Positions 26,428 through 35,326 of a stretch of 64,000 nt of DNA are shown piece by piece. The notes beneath the pieces are model-generated. The model had not been told where the DNA came from and did not search any database. It worked only from the letters and a program-made list of their open reading frames with translations. The DNA comes from UBA57 sp963577725 (GTDB lineage Archaea > Thermoproteota > Nitrososphaeria > Nitrososphaerales > UBA57). The stretch covers positions 1 through 64,000 of the forward strand of contig JAKZTE010000002.1 in the NCBI GenBank assembly GCA_047517285.1, read 5' to 3'. The position numbers were made by a program, and so were the translations under genes. The stretch's first letter is position 1. Each line of letters opens with the position of its first letter.

Positions 26428-27489
26428 TCATATACAATTAGTGTCAGAAAGCAGTTTATGAATATTATCTCTATCTAAATCAGTAGTATTGAGTATAGTA
26501 TAACGATCAGGACGAATTGTAGGAGCTAGATTTATAGCTTCAATCATCTCATCGTCGCTAATGCCTAGATCATGAACATTAGTAGGGCAATTGACTCGTT
26601 GAAGTGCATCACGGATTTCTTGCCAATCTAAACCGTGTAATTTTGACATGACTATAGTAGAGATACCGCATTTTTCTCCATGAAGGCCGTTATTAGGTGA
26701 GATTATATCTAGGGCATGGCTAATCAGATGTTCAGAGCCACTACATGGTCTACTACTACCAGCAATTCCTGCTGCAACGCCAGTACTGATTAATGCCTCA
26801 ACGATATTTCGTACGCTATCGTTTTTATTGGTAGTAAAATTCAAGGATTCGTCAAATAAGATTCGAGAGCTCATATAGGAAAGACTGGCAGCATAGTTGC
26901 CGAATCGTTCGCCAGAATTATCACGTGCAAGTTCCCAGTCTTTAACTGCAGTAATTTTTGCAATTAAATCTCCGCAACCGCTAGATAATAATCGATCAGG
27001 AGCTTGCGATATTATTTTGATGTCAGCAAAGATGCCTAGAGGGGGACTAGCTACGAAAGAATAAGGTCTATCAGATCCTTTGAGTGAAGCAAATGGACTA
27101 GCTATTCCGTCATGTGACGCACTGGTAGGAAAGCTGACAAAGGGGATTTTTGCTTGGTAAGAAGCCAATTTAGCAACGTCAACGGATTTACCTCCGCCAA
27201 TACCAACAATAATACCATAATTATTAGATTTACAAAGTTCAGATACTTCATCGGTAATTGAGATTGTTGCATTATCAATTATTTTCCAGTCAGATTTAAG
27301 TTGTGAAATTTCCAATGATTCAATAATAGAACTCTTGACTACATTTTGAACATTTTTCCCGCTAACAAACAATACGGGTTTATCCACGCCAAGATCATTT
27401 AGAAAACTGCCAAATTCGCCAATAATATCATTTCCTATTAATACGCGATTAGGCAATTCCATTAAATGGCCTTTTTTAACAGAATTCAT
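26428..27489 (-). CDS. egsA: sn-Glycerol-1-phosphate dehydrogenase
   Basis: 353 residues. It reduces dihydroxyacetone phosphate to sn-glycerol-1-phosphate, the stereospecific first step of archaeal lipid synthesis. Motifs are NRVLIGNDIIGEFGSFL, the NAD-binding VGIGGGKSVDVAKLAS and the metal-site stretch SFPTSASHDGIASPFASL with GSEHLISHALD and LHGEKCGIS. It is a strong archaeal marker. It is convergent with the FKBP gene. Confidence 0.94.
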   Translation of the reverse strand: MNSVKKGHLMELPNRVLIGNDIIGEFGSFLNDLGVDKPVLFVSGKNVQNVVKSSIIESLEISQLKSDWKIIDNATISITDEVSELCKSNNYGIIVGIGGGKSVDVAKLASYQAKIPFVSFPTSASHDGIASPFASLKGSDRPYSFVASPPLGIFADIKIISQAPDRLLSSGCGDLIAKITAVKDWELARDNSGERFGNYAASLSYMSSRILFDESLNFTTNKNDSVRNIVEALISTGVAAGIAGSSRPCSGSEHLISHALDIISPNNGLHGEKCGISTIVMSKLHGLDWQEIRDALQRVNCPTNVHDLGISDDEMIEAINLAPTIRPDRYTILNTTDLDRDNIHKLLSDTNCI

Positions 27490-27556
27490 TTAACATAAAA
27501 AAAGTTCTAATCTTTTATATCTATTTTTAATTGCGATTAGAATTGCTATGAACTTG

Positions 27557-27864
27557 CTAAAATTTAATCCAATGAATTATCAAATCTACTGCAAAATCTA
27601 TCTGATTAGGAGTAGTTCAAGGCCTTTTGGAATATTATGCCGTTTATTAATACATTTACGACAGCATGTAGCAGTGGAATATTGAGCCACAAAAACAGAA
27701 TGGTTTTTGAATGGCGTTTGTTTCCCATCGTTAATAGGATATGTAGGAGATAATTAATCAAGAATAAATTTATGTGCGGGGTCTATGATTTCAGAAATTC
27801 CATGTTTTTCTAGATAGTCATAATCTTTCACACTAAGCGTGAAACTACTACGAAATTTTGATTT
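27557..27864 (-). pseudogene. Decayed DUF4186 family gene
   Basis: The minus-strand translation reads KFRSSFTLSVKDYDYLEKHG, then ...AHKFILD, an in-frame TAA, then LSPTYPINDGKQTPFKNH, SVFVAQYSTATCCRKCINKR and HNIPKGLEL. A one-base deletion near 27613 then shifts the frame to TPNQIDFAVDLIIHWIKF and a TAG. Recalled DUF4186 proteins carry NDGKQTPxxGHPVFxAQHAT followed by ATCCRGCLxKWHxIPKG, so the match is close over almost the whole length. With one nonsense codon, one frameshift and no clear start codon, it is a recent pseudogene. Function of the family is unknown. Confidence 0.82.
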
Positions 27865-27967
27865 TTAGAGTTTGGAAAGGTGATAATCAAGAATTGATTT
27901 AGGTAATAACAATTGAAAATAACGTAATCCCTATAAGTCATCTCTCAAATTAAAGTTGCAGATATAA

Positions 27968-28633
27968 TTGGGTATTATCAAATTCGATGTTTATAGGAAT
28001 CCGAACATAGGGGTATTTTTTCAAGCTAATGATAATTTTTTAATTAGTCCACCAGGAGTTACTTCCTCAAAAATATCAAAGATGACAAAACATCTAGGAG
28101 TATCAAATGTGTCAACGTCAATTGGGGGATCCAGGCTCGTAGGAGCTTTAACTGCAATGAACAGCAATGGAATAATTGTTTCAAAATTAATTGAAGGATT
28201 TGAAGAAAAATCAATAACCAAAGAAACGGGATTATCTTTACAAAAATTGAACTCGAGATTTACTGCTGTAGGGAATCTTATTGCTGCAAATGATTATGGG
28301 GCGATTATTTCAAGTCTGATTAGTGAAGAAGAAGCGAAGAATATTTCAAAAATTTTACAAGTACCTGTAAAAAGGATGAATGTTTCATCCATGTATTTGA
28401 TTGGAGCGATGATCAAGGCGACAAACACGGGAGCAATAGCTCACCCCATAATAAGTGATAATAATTTGAAGATAATAAGGGACGTTCTGCAAGTAGATGT
28501 AAAAAATACAACTATAAACAGAGGAGTGCCTAATGTTTCGTCAGGAATCATTTCAAATACTCAGAATATATTAGTTGGTAGTCAAACGAGCGGATCTGAA
28601 TTGGTAATAATCACTAATGCATTTGGTATTTAG
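27968..28633 (+). CDS. eif6: Translation initiation factor aIF6
   Basis: 221 residues from a TTG start. The factor binds the large ribosomal subunit and blocks joining. The pentein repeats are visible as GVFFQANDNFLISPPG, SRLVGALTAMNSNGIIV, FTAVGNLIAANDYGAIIS, MYLIGAMIKATNTGAIAHP and ILVGSQTSGSELVIITNAFG. In many archaea L39e and L31e precede this gene and LX, pfdA and ftsY follow. Here the upstream slot holds only the DUF4186 pseudogene, while pfdA and ftsY remain. Confidence 0.93.
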   Translation: MGIIKFDVYRNPNIGVFFQANDNFLISPPGVTSSKISKMTKHLGVSNVSTSIGGSRLVGALTAMNSNGIIVSKLIEGFEEKSITKETGLSLQKLNSRFTAVGNLIAANDYGAIISSLISEEEAKNISKILQVPVKRMNVSSMYLIGAMIKATNTGAIAHPIISDNNLKIIRDVLQVDVKNTTINRGVPNVSSGIISNTQNILVGSQTSGSELVIITNAFGI

Positions 28634-28689
28634 AGAATTTAATACACAGTCATAAATGTTTTAAATAAGAAGAACGAAAAAAGAATAAA

Positions 28690-29112
28690 ATGAATGTTGA
28701 TCAACAGACACAAGTATTACTTCAGCAGATGAAAGCACTAGAATCATATCTAACAGATATCGGCAATAAAGAAAACATGTCAATGAATGCAATAATAGAA
28801 AGCAGAGCTTCTGTCCGAACAACGGAAATTTTAAGCGATACTGAGCCAAAGGAGATATTATTCCCAATTGGATCAGGGCTATTAACTAAGGTAGGGGGAG
28901 AAAAAGCATTCTTTGTCAACATAGGTGCAGGAATTACAGTAGAGAAAAATAAAGAGGAAGTGAAAGAATTTCTCAATGAAAGAATTAAAGATATAGAAAA
29001 ATCTATAGAGACATTAAGTACACAAAAGAAGGACATGGCACAGCAATACAACAGTATTAGAGCTGCATTGAATAATATTGTACAGGGCCAACAAAATGCT
29101 AGACAAAGTTAA
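28690..29112 (+). CDS. pfdA: Prefoldin subunit alpha
   Basis: 140 residues: coiled coil (about 1-40), a beta hairpin core (LFPIGSGLLTKVGGEKAFFV and NIGAGITVEKNKEEVKEF), then a second coiled coil to the end. It forms the hexameric holdase that hands unfolded chains to the group II chaperonin. It lies between aIF6 and ftsY as in many archaea, and its last 17 bases overlap ftsY. Confidence 0.92.
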   Translation: MNVDQQTQVLLQQMKALESYLTDIGNKENMSMNAIIESRASVRTTEILSDTEPKEILFPIGSGLLTKVGGEKAFFVNIGAGITVEKNKEEVKEFLNERIKDIEKSIETLSTQKKDMAQQYNSIRAALNNIVQGQQNARQS

Positions 29113-29995
29113 AAACGCAGTATCAAATCTTTCAAAAATAGCTGTAGAGAAGCAAATTTCGGAAAAAGAATTAGACAAAGTAATTGAAAATTTAAAAATA
29201 AATTTGTTGGAATCCGAGATTCCATTTGATTTGGTGGAGAAGATATCAGAAAATATAAAGAAACAGATGATTGATAGAAAATTTTCTAGAAGTGATGAAT
29301 TCAAGGAGATTATTAAAAATGAATTTACAAAGTCAATAGTAGAAATATTTGATAAAGTAGAAGATGTAGATTTAATTAATTTAATAAAAACAAATAAAGA
29401 CAATCCATTTAAAATATTGGTTGTTGGTATAAATGGATCAGGAAAAACTACAACGGTAGCAAAAATTGGGTATTTATTAAAAGAGAATAATATTTCCACT
29501 GTAATAGTTGCAGGAGATACATTCAGATCAGGTGCAATAGAACAGATTAAAGAACATGCAGATAGACTTAATTTAAAATTAATATCGCAAAAATATGGAT
29601 CTGACCCAGCTGCAGTGGCAAGAGACGGAGTCGAGTATTCAAAAACGCACAACATAGATGCAGTAATAATCGATACTTCAGGACGCGTTCAGACAAACAG
29701 CAACCTAATGCAAGAGGTATTAAAAATTAAAAATGTAGTAAATCCTGATTTCACCATATTCATAGGAGATTCACTTGCAGGAAATGATTTAGTTTCACAG
29801 GCGCAAGAATTCTTCAAATTTACCGAGTTTAATGGTTCGATATTAACAAAAGTTGATGCAGATGTCAAAGGCGGGGCAATATTATCAATATTGAGTGAAT
29901 CGTCAAAACCAATAATATATATAGGGACTGGACAAGAGTATAAAGACCTTGAGAAATTCAATGAAGAGAGATTTCTATCAGGGATATTTCAATAA
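29096..29995 (+). CDS. ftsY: Signal recognition particle receptor FtsY
   Basis: About 299 residues from the ATG at 29096; a TTG 18 bases earlier is possible. An N-domain helical bundle (1-100) precedes the G-domain: G1 GINGSGKTTTVAKIGYLL (about 111), VAGDTFRSGAIEQI, DTSGRVQTNSNLM, TKVDADVKGG and IGTGQEYKDLEKFN. It docks ribosome-SRP complexes at the membrane. No long acidic extension is present, as is usual in archaea. The SRP RNA gene lies 3.5 kb downstream. Confidence 0.94.
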   Translation: MLDKVKNAVSNLSKIAVEKQISEKELDKVIENLKINLLESEIPFDLVEKISENIKKQMIDRKFSRSDEFKEIIKNEFTKSIVEIFDKVEDVDLINLIKTNKDNPFKILVVGINGSGKTTTVAKIGYLLKENNISTVIVAGDTFRSGAIEQIKEHADRLNLKLISQKYGSDPAAVARDGVEYSKTHNIDAVIIDTSGRVQTNSNLMQEVLKIKNVVNPDFTIFIGDSLAGNDLVSQAQEFFKFTEFNGSILTKVDADVKGGAILSILSESSKPIIYIGTGQEYKDLEKFNEERFLSGIFQ

Positions 29996-30010
29996 GGGTA
30001 TGTAAAGAAT

Positions 30011-30934
30011 ATGAAGAACTTAATTTCCATAAGTGAATTGCAGGATAAAGAGATATTGCAAATGGTAAAAATTGCAAGAAAATTTAAGAAAAATGGCAAT
30101 TCAGCTAATATTCGTGCATCGTATAAAATTAAAAATAAAACTTTAGCATTAATTTTTCAGAAACCATCAACGAGAACTAGATTAAGTTTTGAGGTTGCAA
30201 TGACGGAATTAGGAGGTAATTCCATATTTCTAAGTGAGTCAGATTTACAGATATCAAGAGGAGAATTAATGAAAGATACAGCTAAAACACTTTCAAAATA
30301 TGTAGATATTGTAGCGATTCGTACATACAATAATTCAGATATACAGGAATTTATCGATAATTCTTCAATTCCAGTAATTAATGCATTATCAAATACTAAT
30401 CACCCATGTCAAGCATTATCGGATATTCAGACTATAATTGAAGAGAAGAAAACATTACGTAATTTGAAAATAACATGGATTGGAGATAGTAATAATGTAT
30501 TGAATGACTTTATGTTTGCGGCATTAAAACTAGGTGCTGATTTTTCATTGGCATGTCCTAACAAGTATTCGCCGAAGAAGGAAGTATTGAAAGTTGTAGA
30601 TGAGATAATGGCCGAGAATAATTCTACATTTTCAATAATGACAGATCCAATTAAAGCTGTAAAAGATTCAGATGTTGTAGTCACTGATAAAATAATTTCA
30701 ATGGGGGATAAGAATAAAGAGAGTAAGAAAAAGGTTTTTCTTCCAAAGTATAGAGTTACAGAGAAGACAATGTCTAATGCAAAGGATGATGCAATCTTTA
30801 TGCATTGTTTACCTGCAGTACGTGGTGAGGAAGTATCAAAAAAAGTAATTGATGGAAATAATTCAGTGATTTGGCAACAAGTTGAGAATAAATTGCATAT
30901 GCATAAGGCCCTGATATGGTCGATGTTGAAATAG
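30011..30934 (+). CDS. argF: Ornithine carbamoyltransferase
   Basis: 307 residues. It makes citrulline from ornithine and carbamoyl phosphate. The carbamoyl-phosphate loop KPSTRTRLSFEVAMTELGG, NHPCQALSDIQTI and the ornithine-specific HCLPAVRGEEVS are all intact. It starts 15 bases after ftsY and is probably in that transcript. Carbamoyl phosphate would come from CarAB, encoded at 38.6-43 kb. Confidence 0.94.
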   Translation: MKNLISISELQDKEILQMVKIARKFKKNGNSANIRASYKIKNKTLALIFQKPSTRTRLSFEVAMTELGGNSIFLSESDLQISRGELMKDTAKTLSKYVDIVAIRTYNNSDIQEFIDNSSIPVINALSNTNHPCQALSDIQTIIEEKKTLRNLKITWIGDSNNVLNDFMFAALKLGADFSLACPNKYSPKKEVLKVVDEIMAENNSTFSIMTDPIKAVKDSDVVVTDKIISMGDKNKESKKKVFLPKYRVTEKTMSNAKDDAIFMHCLPAVRGEEVSKKVIDGNNSVIWQQVENKLHMHKALIWSMLK

Positions 30935-30960
30935 AAATATTTTTGTTTATAATGCCGTTA

Positions 30961-30970
30961 TATATATAAA
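30961..30970 (+). promoter_or_regulatory. TATA box before the Tat protein/haem peroxidase pair
   Basis: TATATATAAA ends 22 bases before the ATG at 30993, an archaeal box A with near-leaderless spacing. No other clear promoter lies between the two genes it would serve, so they likely share it. Confidence 0.55.
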
Positions 30971-30992
30971 TAAGCCGTTTATGAAATAAACT

Positions 30993-31712
30993 ATGACAAA
31001 CATTCAATCAGACAAACAGAATAGAAGAGATTTTATAAAATATATAGGAGGAGCTGCTGTCGGATTAGGAATAGGCGGATTAGGATTTATAAATTCTAAT
31101 AATAATCTTTCTGCAGAAAAAGAAACAAATTCTAAATTACAAACGGATGTTGCTAATTTGAATGACAAATTAGAGGATCTTCAAAGATGGGCAATATTTG
31201 GTGGTGGAAGCAATATTAAGAGCATGTTAAATACAGTTGATAAACAACCAACGGTAAGAATGGATGAGACATTCTATTTTGACCAGAAAAATGCAATCTG
31301 TCGAGTAGATAATAATCCTGAAGCATTCATAATGCCCACCTATCAAATGGGTGAAGTAGAAATCGAGAAGAATACTTTCTTTATGTTGATGTCTACAACG
31401 AGTTTACACGTTAAATCAATTGAAGAATCTGAAAACTCAACATGCATTTTAGAAAGTGATGTAGGGGATTGTTTTACTGAAGCTGCTGCTGGAGGAAACA
31501 TATATGGTTCTAGAATAGAACCAGAGGCATTCACATCAGAGATTGTTGCAGTAGATGGAAAGTCATTTTCATATACGGCATACTTTGATGAAAACGAGGC
31601 GCCGATCAATTATGCAATATTCGGTCCAAGATTTACTTTTACTGGAGAATTGGATACCGGTTCAGTAACTGTGAAGAAATTAGAAAAACTAGCAAAATCA
31701 TTACCGAAATAA
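30993..31712 (+). CDS. Tat-exported protein paired with the haem peroxidase
   Basis: 239 residues. N-R11-R12-D-F-I-K followed by a glycine-rich hydrophobic run (YIGGAAVGLGIGGLGFI) is a Tat signal. A short coiled coil follows (about 50-68), then a beta-rich domain of about 150 residues with four Cys (AICRVDN, NSTCILESDVGDCFT). No named family is recognised. The haem peroxidase gene begins 10 bases after its stop, so both products are probably exported and used together. Confidence 0.62.
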   Translation: MTNIQSDKQNRRDFIKYIGGAAVGLGIGGLGFINSNNNLSAEKETNSKLQTDVANLNDKLEDLQRWAIFGGGSNIKSMLNTVDKQPTVRMDETFYFDQKNAICRVDNNPEAFIMPTYQMGEVEIEKNTFFMLMSTTSLHVKSIEESENSTCILESDVGDCFTEAAAGGNIYGSRIEPEAFTSEIVAVDGKSFSYTAYFDENEAPINYAIFGPRFTFTGELDTGSVTVKKLEKLAKSLPK

Positions 31713-31721
31713 TCATAAAAA

Positions 31722-33449
31722 ATGAAAAGATTAGTAATATTAATAATGAGTTTGTTGATATTATTTCCGTCAGTTGCATTAGGTCAGTATCAAGGAGTTA
31801 TTGTATCAGATGCATATACTTTCAGTGGTCATAATAACAACAAAGAGAATATGAATTGGGGAGAAGCAAATTTGACTCTTCGAAGATTAGTTAATCAAGC
31901 TTATTCAGATGGAATGTCAGAATTATCAAATAAAGGCAGTCCGAATGCGAGAGTCATAAGCAATACAGTATGTGATCAACAACCAGACTTAGATATTATT
32001 GATGAAAGGAATTTATCAGATATGAATTGGGTATGGGGTCAATTTATCTCTCATGACATAGATTTTACGCCTACGGCAGTTTTTGATCCAAGATTACGAA
32101 GTTTAGAAAGAATTCAGATTATTGCACCAGAAGGTGATCCATATTATCGAGAAAACCAAACAATGATGTCAGTATTTCGGAGCCTATATGATGTAAGAAC
32201 AGGATTTGCGATAGATAATAATCGTGAGCAGATAAACATAGTTACACCTTGGTTGGATGGGAGTGTAATATATGGAACTTCGGAAAACCGTGCAAACGAA
32301 TTAAGGACATTTGAAGGAGGTAAATTAATTACAACAGAGCACGAAAATGGAGATTTATTACAGTTAGCCCCTGCGAATTCAATAGAAGTACAACGAGTAA
32401 GAGGTTTGGCTTTCTTTTCAGGCGATATAAGAGCAAATGAGAATATTGCACTTACAGCAGTCAATACGTTGTTTGTAAGAGAACATAATCGCATTGCCGA
32501 AGAAATATTTAACGACAATCCCGAATTTAGTGATGAAGAGGTATTTCAAATAGCAAGAAAGATAAACACAGCAATAATCCAATCAATAACATATAATGAA
32601 TTCATTCCATCACTAGGGATTGAACTAGAACCATATAACGCATATGATAAATCAGTGAATCCGCAAATATCGCATTTATTTTCTGTTGTAGCATTTAGAA
32701 TTGGACACAGTCAAATAGGAAAACAATTCGTTCTAGTCAATGAAACAGGCATAAATCAAATGGTTGCAATGGAAGATGGATTTTTCAATCCGTCAATTAT
32801 TCAGAAACACGGAATTGATTCAATAATAAATGGCGTGGTTGTAACAAAGCAACAAGCGAATGACGTATATTACCACAATAGTATAAGGAACTTTTTATTT
32901 GGCGAACCTCAAAGGGGAGGTTTAGATTTATGTGTATTAGACATCATAAGAGCAAGAGATCACGGAATACCAGATTACAACTCAGTACGAAAAGAAATCG
33001 GATTGATGCCTGTAACTGGATTTAATGAGATAAATTCAGATCAAGAAGTAATTAGACGATTAAGTCAGACTTATAGAAATGTTGATGAATTAGATCCAAT
33101 TATTGGAATATTAGCGGAGGAACATGTGAAGGATTCAACACTAGGAGAAACTGGATATTACATAATTAAAGAACAATTTGAAAGAATAAGAGATGGAGAT
33201 CGTTTATTCTATTTGAACGACCCTGACTTGGAAGGTTTAAGAGAAGATATTTCAAACACTAGATTATCAGATGTTATTGAAAGGAATACAGGAATTGATA
33301 ATGTGCCCGATGACGTATTTTTCGTATCTGAAATCAAAAATAGTAATTTAAGAACTGATAATCAAATTACATTTGCGTACATCGCGGTATTTTTGATAGT
33401 GGTTTTTGCCATTTATGCGCAGCGGAAAAGCAGTAGAATATCAAGATAA
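31722..33449 (+). CDS. Animal-type haem peroxidase, exported and membrane-anchored
   Basis: 575 residues: signal peptide (1-21), peroxidase domain (about 40-520) and a C-terminal helix (about 549-566) with a basic tail. Family residues are visible: WGQFISHDIDFTP with distal His111, SGDIRANEN with R237 and E240, VREHNRIAEEIF, proximal His329 in VVAFRIGHSQIG, and LDIIRARDHGIPDYNSVR. The Asp that forms a haem ester in mammalian enzymes is Ser110, while the Glu that forms the other ester is kept as E240. It would oxidise halides or organic compounds with peroxide on the outer face. The gene is co-transcribed with a Tat-exported protein. Confidence 0.92.
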   Translation: MKRLVILIMSLLILFPSVALGQYQGVIVSDAYTFSGHNNNKENMNWGEANLTLRRLVNQAYSDGMSELSNKGSPNARVISNTVCDQQPDLDIIDERNLSDMNWVWGQFISHDIDFTPTAVFDPRLRSLERIQIIAPEGDPYYRENQTMMSVFRSLYDVRTGFAIDNNREQINIVTPWLDGSVIYGTSENRANELRTFEGGKLITTEHENGDLLQLAPANSIEVQRVRGLAFFSGDIRANENIALTAVNTLFVREHNRIAEEIFNDNPEFSDEEVFQIARKINTAIIQSITYNEFIPSLGIELEPYNAYDKSVNPQISHLFSVVAFRIGHSQIGKQFVLVNETGINQMVAMEDGFFNPSIIQKHGIDSIINGVVVTKQQANDVYYHNSIRNFLFGEPQRGGLDLCVLDIIRARDHGIPDYNSVRKEIGLMPVTGFNEINSDQEVIRRLSQTYRNVDELDPIIGILAEEHVKDSTLGETGYYIIKEQFERIRDGDRLFYLNDPDLEGLREDISNTRLSDVIERNTGIDNVPDDVFFVSEIKNSNLRTDNQITFAYIAVFLIVVFAIYAQRKSSRISR

Positions 33450-33483
33450 CAAGTCATCTATATATCATGAAAATAATTACAAC

Positions 33484-33799
33484 AATGGCAACAGGTAGGG
33501 TCGGAGGGATAGCCGTCCTCCTCGCTGAAACCGGCTATACGCAGCGCCAGTAACCAGTGGTTAAAGTATAATTTTCAGGTACCTGCCATCTTGCTTGAAT
33601 GAAATCACGCCGTGATTGGTGGTCACAAGAGATAGCTATTTCGAAGGAAATAGTGATTCTTCAACTACTGAAACCGGACAGGTCCGGGAGGGAGCATCCG
33701 TATAGTGGGGTGGTTGCGCTTTCACGTCTACGTGAATGACTTTGTAGGATTGGAAAAGGACCTGGGAATCACATGAATCCCATTGGTGCTGTTGCCATT
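33484..33799 (+). ncRNA. Signal recognition particle (7S) RNA
   Basis: The stretch between two protein genes is GC-richer than its surroundings. The ends AATGGCAACAG (33484-33494) and CTGTTGCCATT (33789-33799) are exact complements, forming the archaeal helix 1. The Alu part contains GCTGAAACCGGCTATACGCA. The S domain has the conserved helix 8 stretch beginning ACCGGACAGGTCCGGGAGGG (33673-33692), close to the universal GGTCAGGTCCGGAAGGAAGC. Length is about 316 bases, normal for archaea. Exact ends are uncertain by a few bases. Confidence 0.9.
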
Positions 33800-33836
33800 A
33801 ATCTTAAACGTCTTTATGCGCATATACATTATAACA

Positions 33837-34466
33837 ATGGCGGAAAATATCAAAGTAAAAAAGTTTGGATTAGTAGGTATATCTAGTCCAATAATCGGAA
33901 TTTTAGCAGTATTAGTTTCCATTTATTTCTCGCCTTGGTTTGAGTGGTCAACACATGCGCTAAGTGACTTGGGTGTTGTACAAGAAGGCGGTACACAAGT
34001 AGCAATATGGATATTCAATGGAGGAATGGTTACAGCAGGACTTTTAATAGCAATTTTCATTTCTTCGACCAGAAAAACTATTCCAGATAATTTAATGAGT
34101 AAGATAGCATACTCTCTAATATTTATCGGTGGAATAAACCTGGCATTAGTGGGAGTATTTCCATACAGTGTTTCAGGTACGATCCATTTAGTTGTAGCAT
34201 TAATTTACTTTATTTTTATGCCAATCGGGTTAATCATGATTGGAGTGGAAAGACGTGCGAGGGATAAGAATTTTGCGATATTTTCAATTGGATCGGGAAT
34301 AGTTTCATTGGTAGTAATTGGAGGTGCAATTCTTGGAATATTGGGAACGCCGATAGGTACAATTTATCCTGAAGGAGTAGCTATTCCTGAATTTATAGAA
34401 GCAGTAATTCTTGGTCTTTGGATAGGTATAGCAGGAATAAGAGTTTTCAGAATAGGAAGATTCTAA
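33837..34466 (+). CDS. DUF998 family membrane protein
   Basis: 209 residues from the ATG at 33837; a longer frame would begin inside the SRP RNA and is not credible. Six helices are predicted. The pattern STHALSDLGV, WIFNGGMVTAGLLIAIF and GINLALVGVFPYSVSGTIHL (Asn, Pro and His in the membrane) is that of DUF998, whose function is unknown. Confidence 0.8.
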   Translation: MAENIKVKKFGLVGISSPIIGILAVLVSIYFSPWFEWSTHALSDLGVVQEGGTQVAIWIFNGGMVTAGLLIAIFISSTRKTIPDNLMSKIAYSLIFIGGINLALVGVFPYSVSGTIHLVVALIYFIFMPIGLIMIGVERRARDKNFAIFSIGSGIVSLVVIGGAILGILGTPIGTIYPEGVAIPEFIEAVILGLWIGIAGIRVFRIGRF

Positions 34467-34531
34467 TTAGTTTATATATTTTTTTTCAATTTTTTTTAAA
34501 CGTTAATAATGGCAATGCCGACATTTCTTAT

Positions 34532-34625
34532 GCCGTGGTTGCCTAGCCTGGTAAGGCGCAGGATTGCTATTCTGCAAATATCCTGTCTCCGCAAGGAATC
34601 GCGGGTTCAAATCCCGCTCACGGCG
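34532..34625 (+). tRNA. tRNA-Ser(GCT) with a 10-base intron
   Basis: Acceptor GCCGTGG pairs with TCACGGC, followed by discriminator G. D arm, T arm (GCGGGTTCAAATCCCGC) and a long variable arm make it class II. Anticodon stem CAGGA pairs with TCCTG only if about 10 bases (34570-34579) are removed after A37. The anticodon GCT is at 34566-34568. TTGC pairs with GCAA inside the loop, giving a relaxed bulge-helix motif at the canonical 37/38 site. Mature length is 84. No CCA is encoded. Confidence 0.9.
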
Positions 34626-34671
34626 TCAAATACATTAAAAATTTATCTTCATCAATAACATAATAAAAGGA

Positions 34672-34968
34672 ATGTCGGAAATATCATCGATTATTACAAT
34701 TATGGGTTATTCATTAATGGGTGGTATAGCATCAGCCTACCTTTTCAAACGTGTTGCAAAAATTCTCGTAGTACTCGTAGGTCTGATATTTTTTGTCGTG
34801 CCTGCTACAGGATATGCAGATACAATACCTATTTTGAATTACATATCAGAGTATATTTTCGGACAGGCGGTAGGTGTTGCTTTGTCGGTATGGGAAACAA
34901 TCATAATACAATTAGAAATAGCAGTTCCTTTCATCATAGGTTTCATAGTTGGAATAAAAAAGATCTAA
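34672..34968 (+). CDS. Small membrane protein, unrecognised
   Basis: 98 residues, two or three helices (SIITIMGYSLMGGIASAYLF, ILVVLVGLIFFVVPATGY and a C-terminal AVPFIIGFIVGIKKI), short loops and a basic C-terminus. Codon use is like its neighbours. It is tail-to-tail with the cupin gene. No function is proposed. Confidence 0.5.
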   Translation: MSEISSIITIMGYSLMGGIASAYLFKRVAKILVVLVGLIFFVVPATGYADTIPILNYISEYIFGQAVGVALSVWETIIIQLEIAVPFIIGFIVGIKKI

Positions 34969-34972
34969 TTTT

Positions 34973-35278
34973 TTAGTATTTTGTTGCATCTAAACTGATT
35001 ACAGGGTCACCGCCAATAACTTCAGCAGTATGTAAAGTTCCAGCAGGAACAAGTAACATATCACCAGGACCTAAAATAAATTTTTTTCCAAGAGCAGTCA
35101 TCTTGAATTTACCAGAAAGCACAGTGTCTTTTTTATCAATTGTATGCGAATGTTCGGAGAAATATGTACCAGGACTATAGGTATAAGTAATTACGCTAAA
35201 TCCTTCATCCTCCAATCTTTTTCTCATATTAGATTCATTTAATTTTCCCCAATCTGAGTTCCATGACTCAATATCCAT
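34973..35278 (-). CDS. Small cupin-domain protein
   Basis: 101 residues forming a single cupin barrel. The metal-binding histidines appear in SPGTYFSEHSHTIDKKDTVL, and motif 2 is GDMLLVPAGTLHTAEV. Small cupins bind a metal and either act as enzymes or sense a ligand; the substrate cannot be told. It is convergent with a membrane protein gene, four bases apart. Confidence 0.82.
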   Translation of the reverse strand: MDIESWNSDWGKLNESNMRKRLEDEGFSVITYTYSPGTYFSEHSHTIDKKDTVLSGKFKMTALGKKFILGPGDMLLVPAGTLHTAEVIGGDPVISLDATKY

Positions 35279-35326
35279 AATCAGTGTATGTATGCAATAA
35301 AATAAAAGTGGTTCTCAGTAGGTTAA

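Noticed and set aside
29014..29655. Long antisense open frame (213 codons) opposite ftsY
   Set aside because: Low-complexity Ser/Ile/Phe-rich translation that mirrors the strong ftsY coding frame; no family features.
33783..33836. Extended N-terminus of the DUF998 protein
   Set aside because: This part overlaps the 3' strand of SRP RNA helix 1; the ATG at 33837 gives a normal protein.
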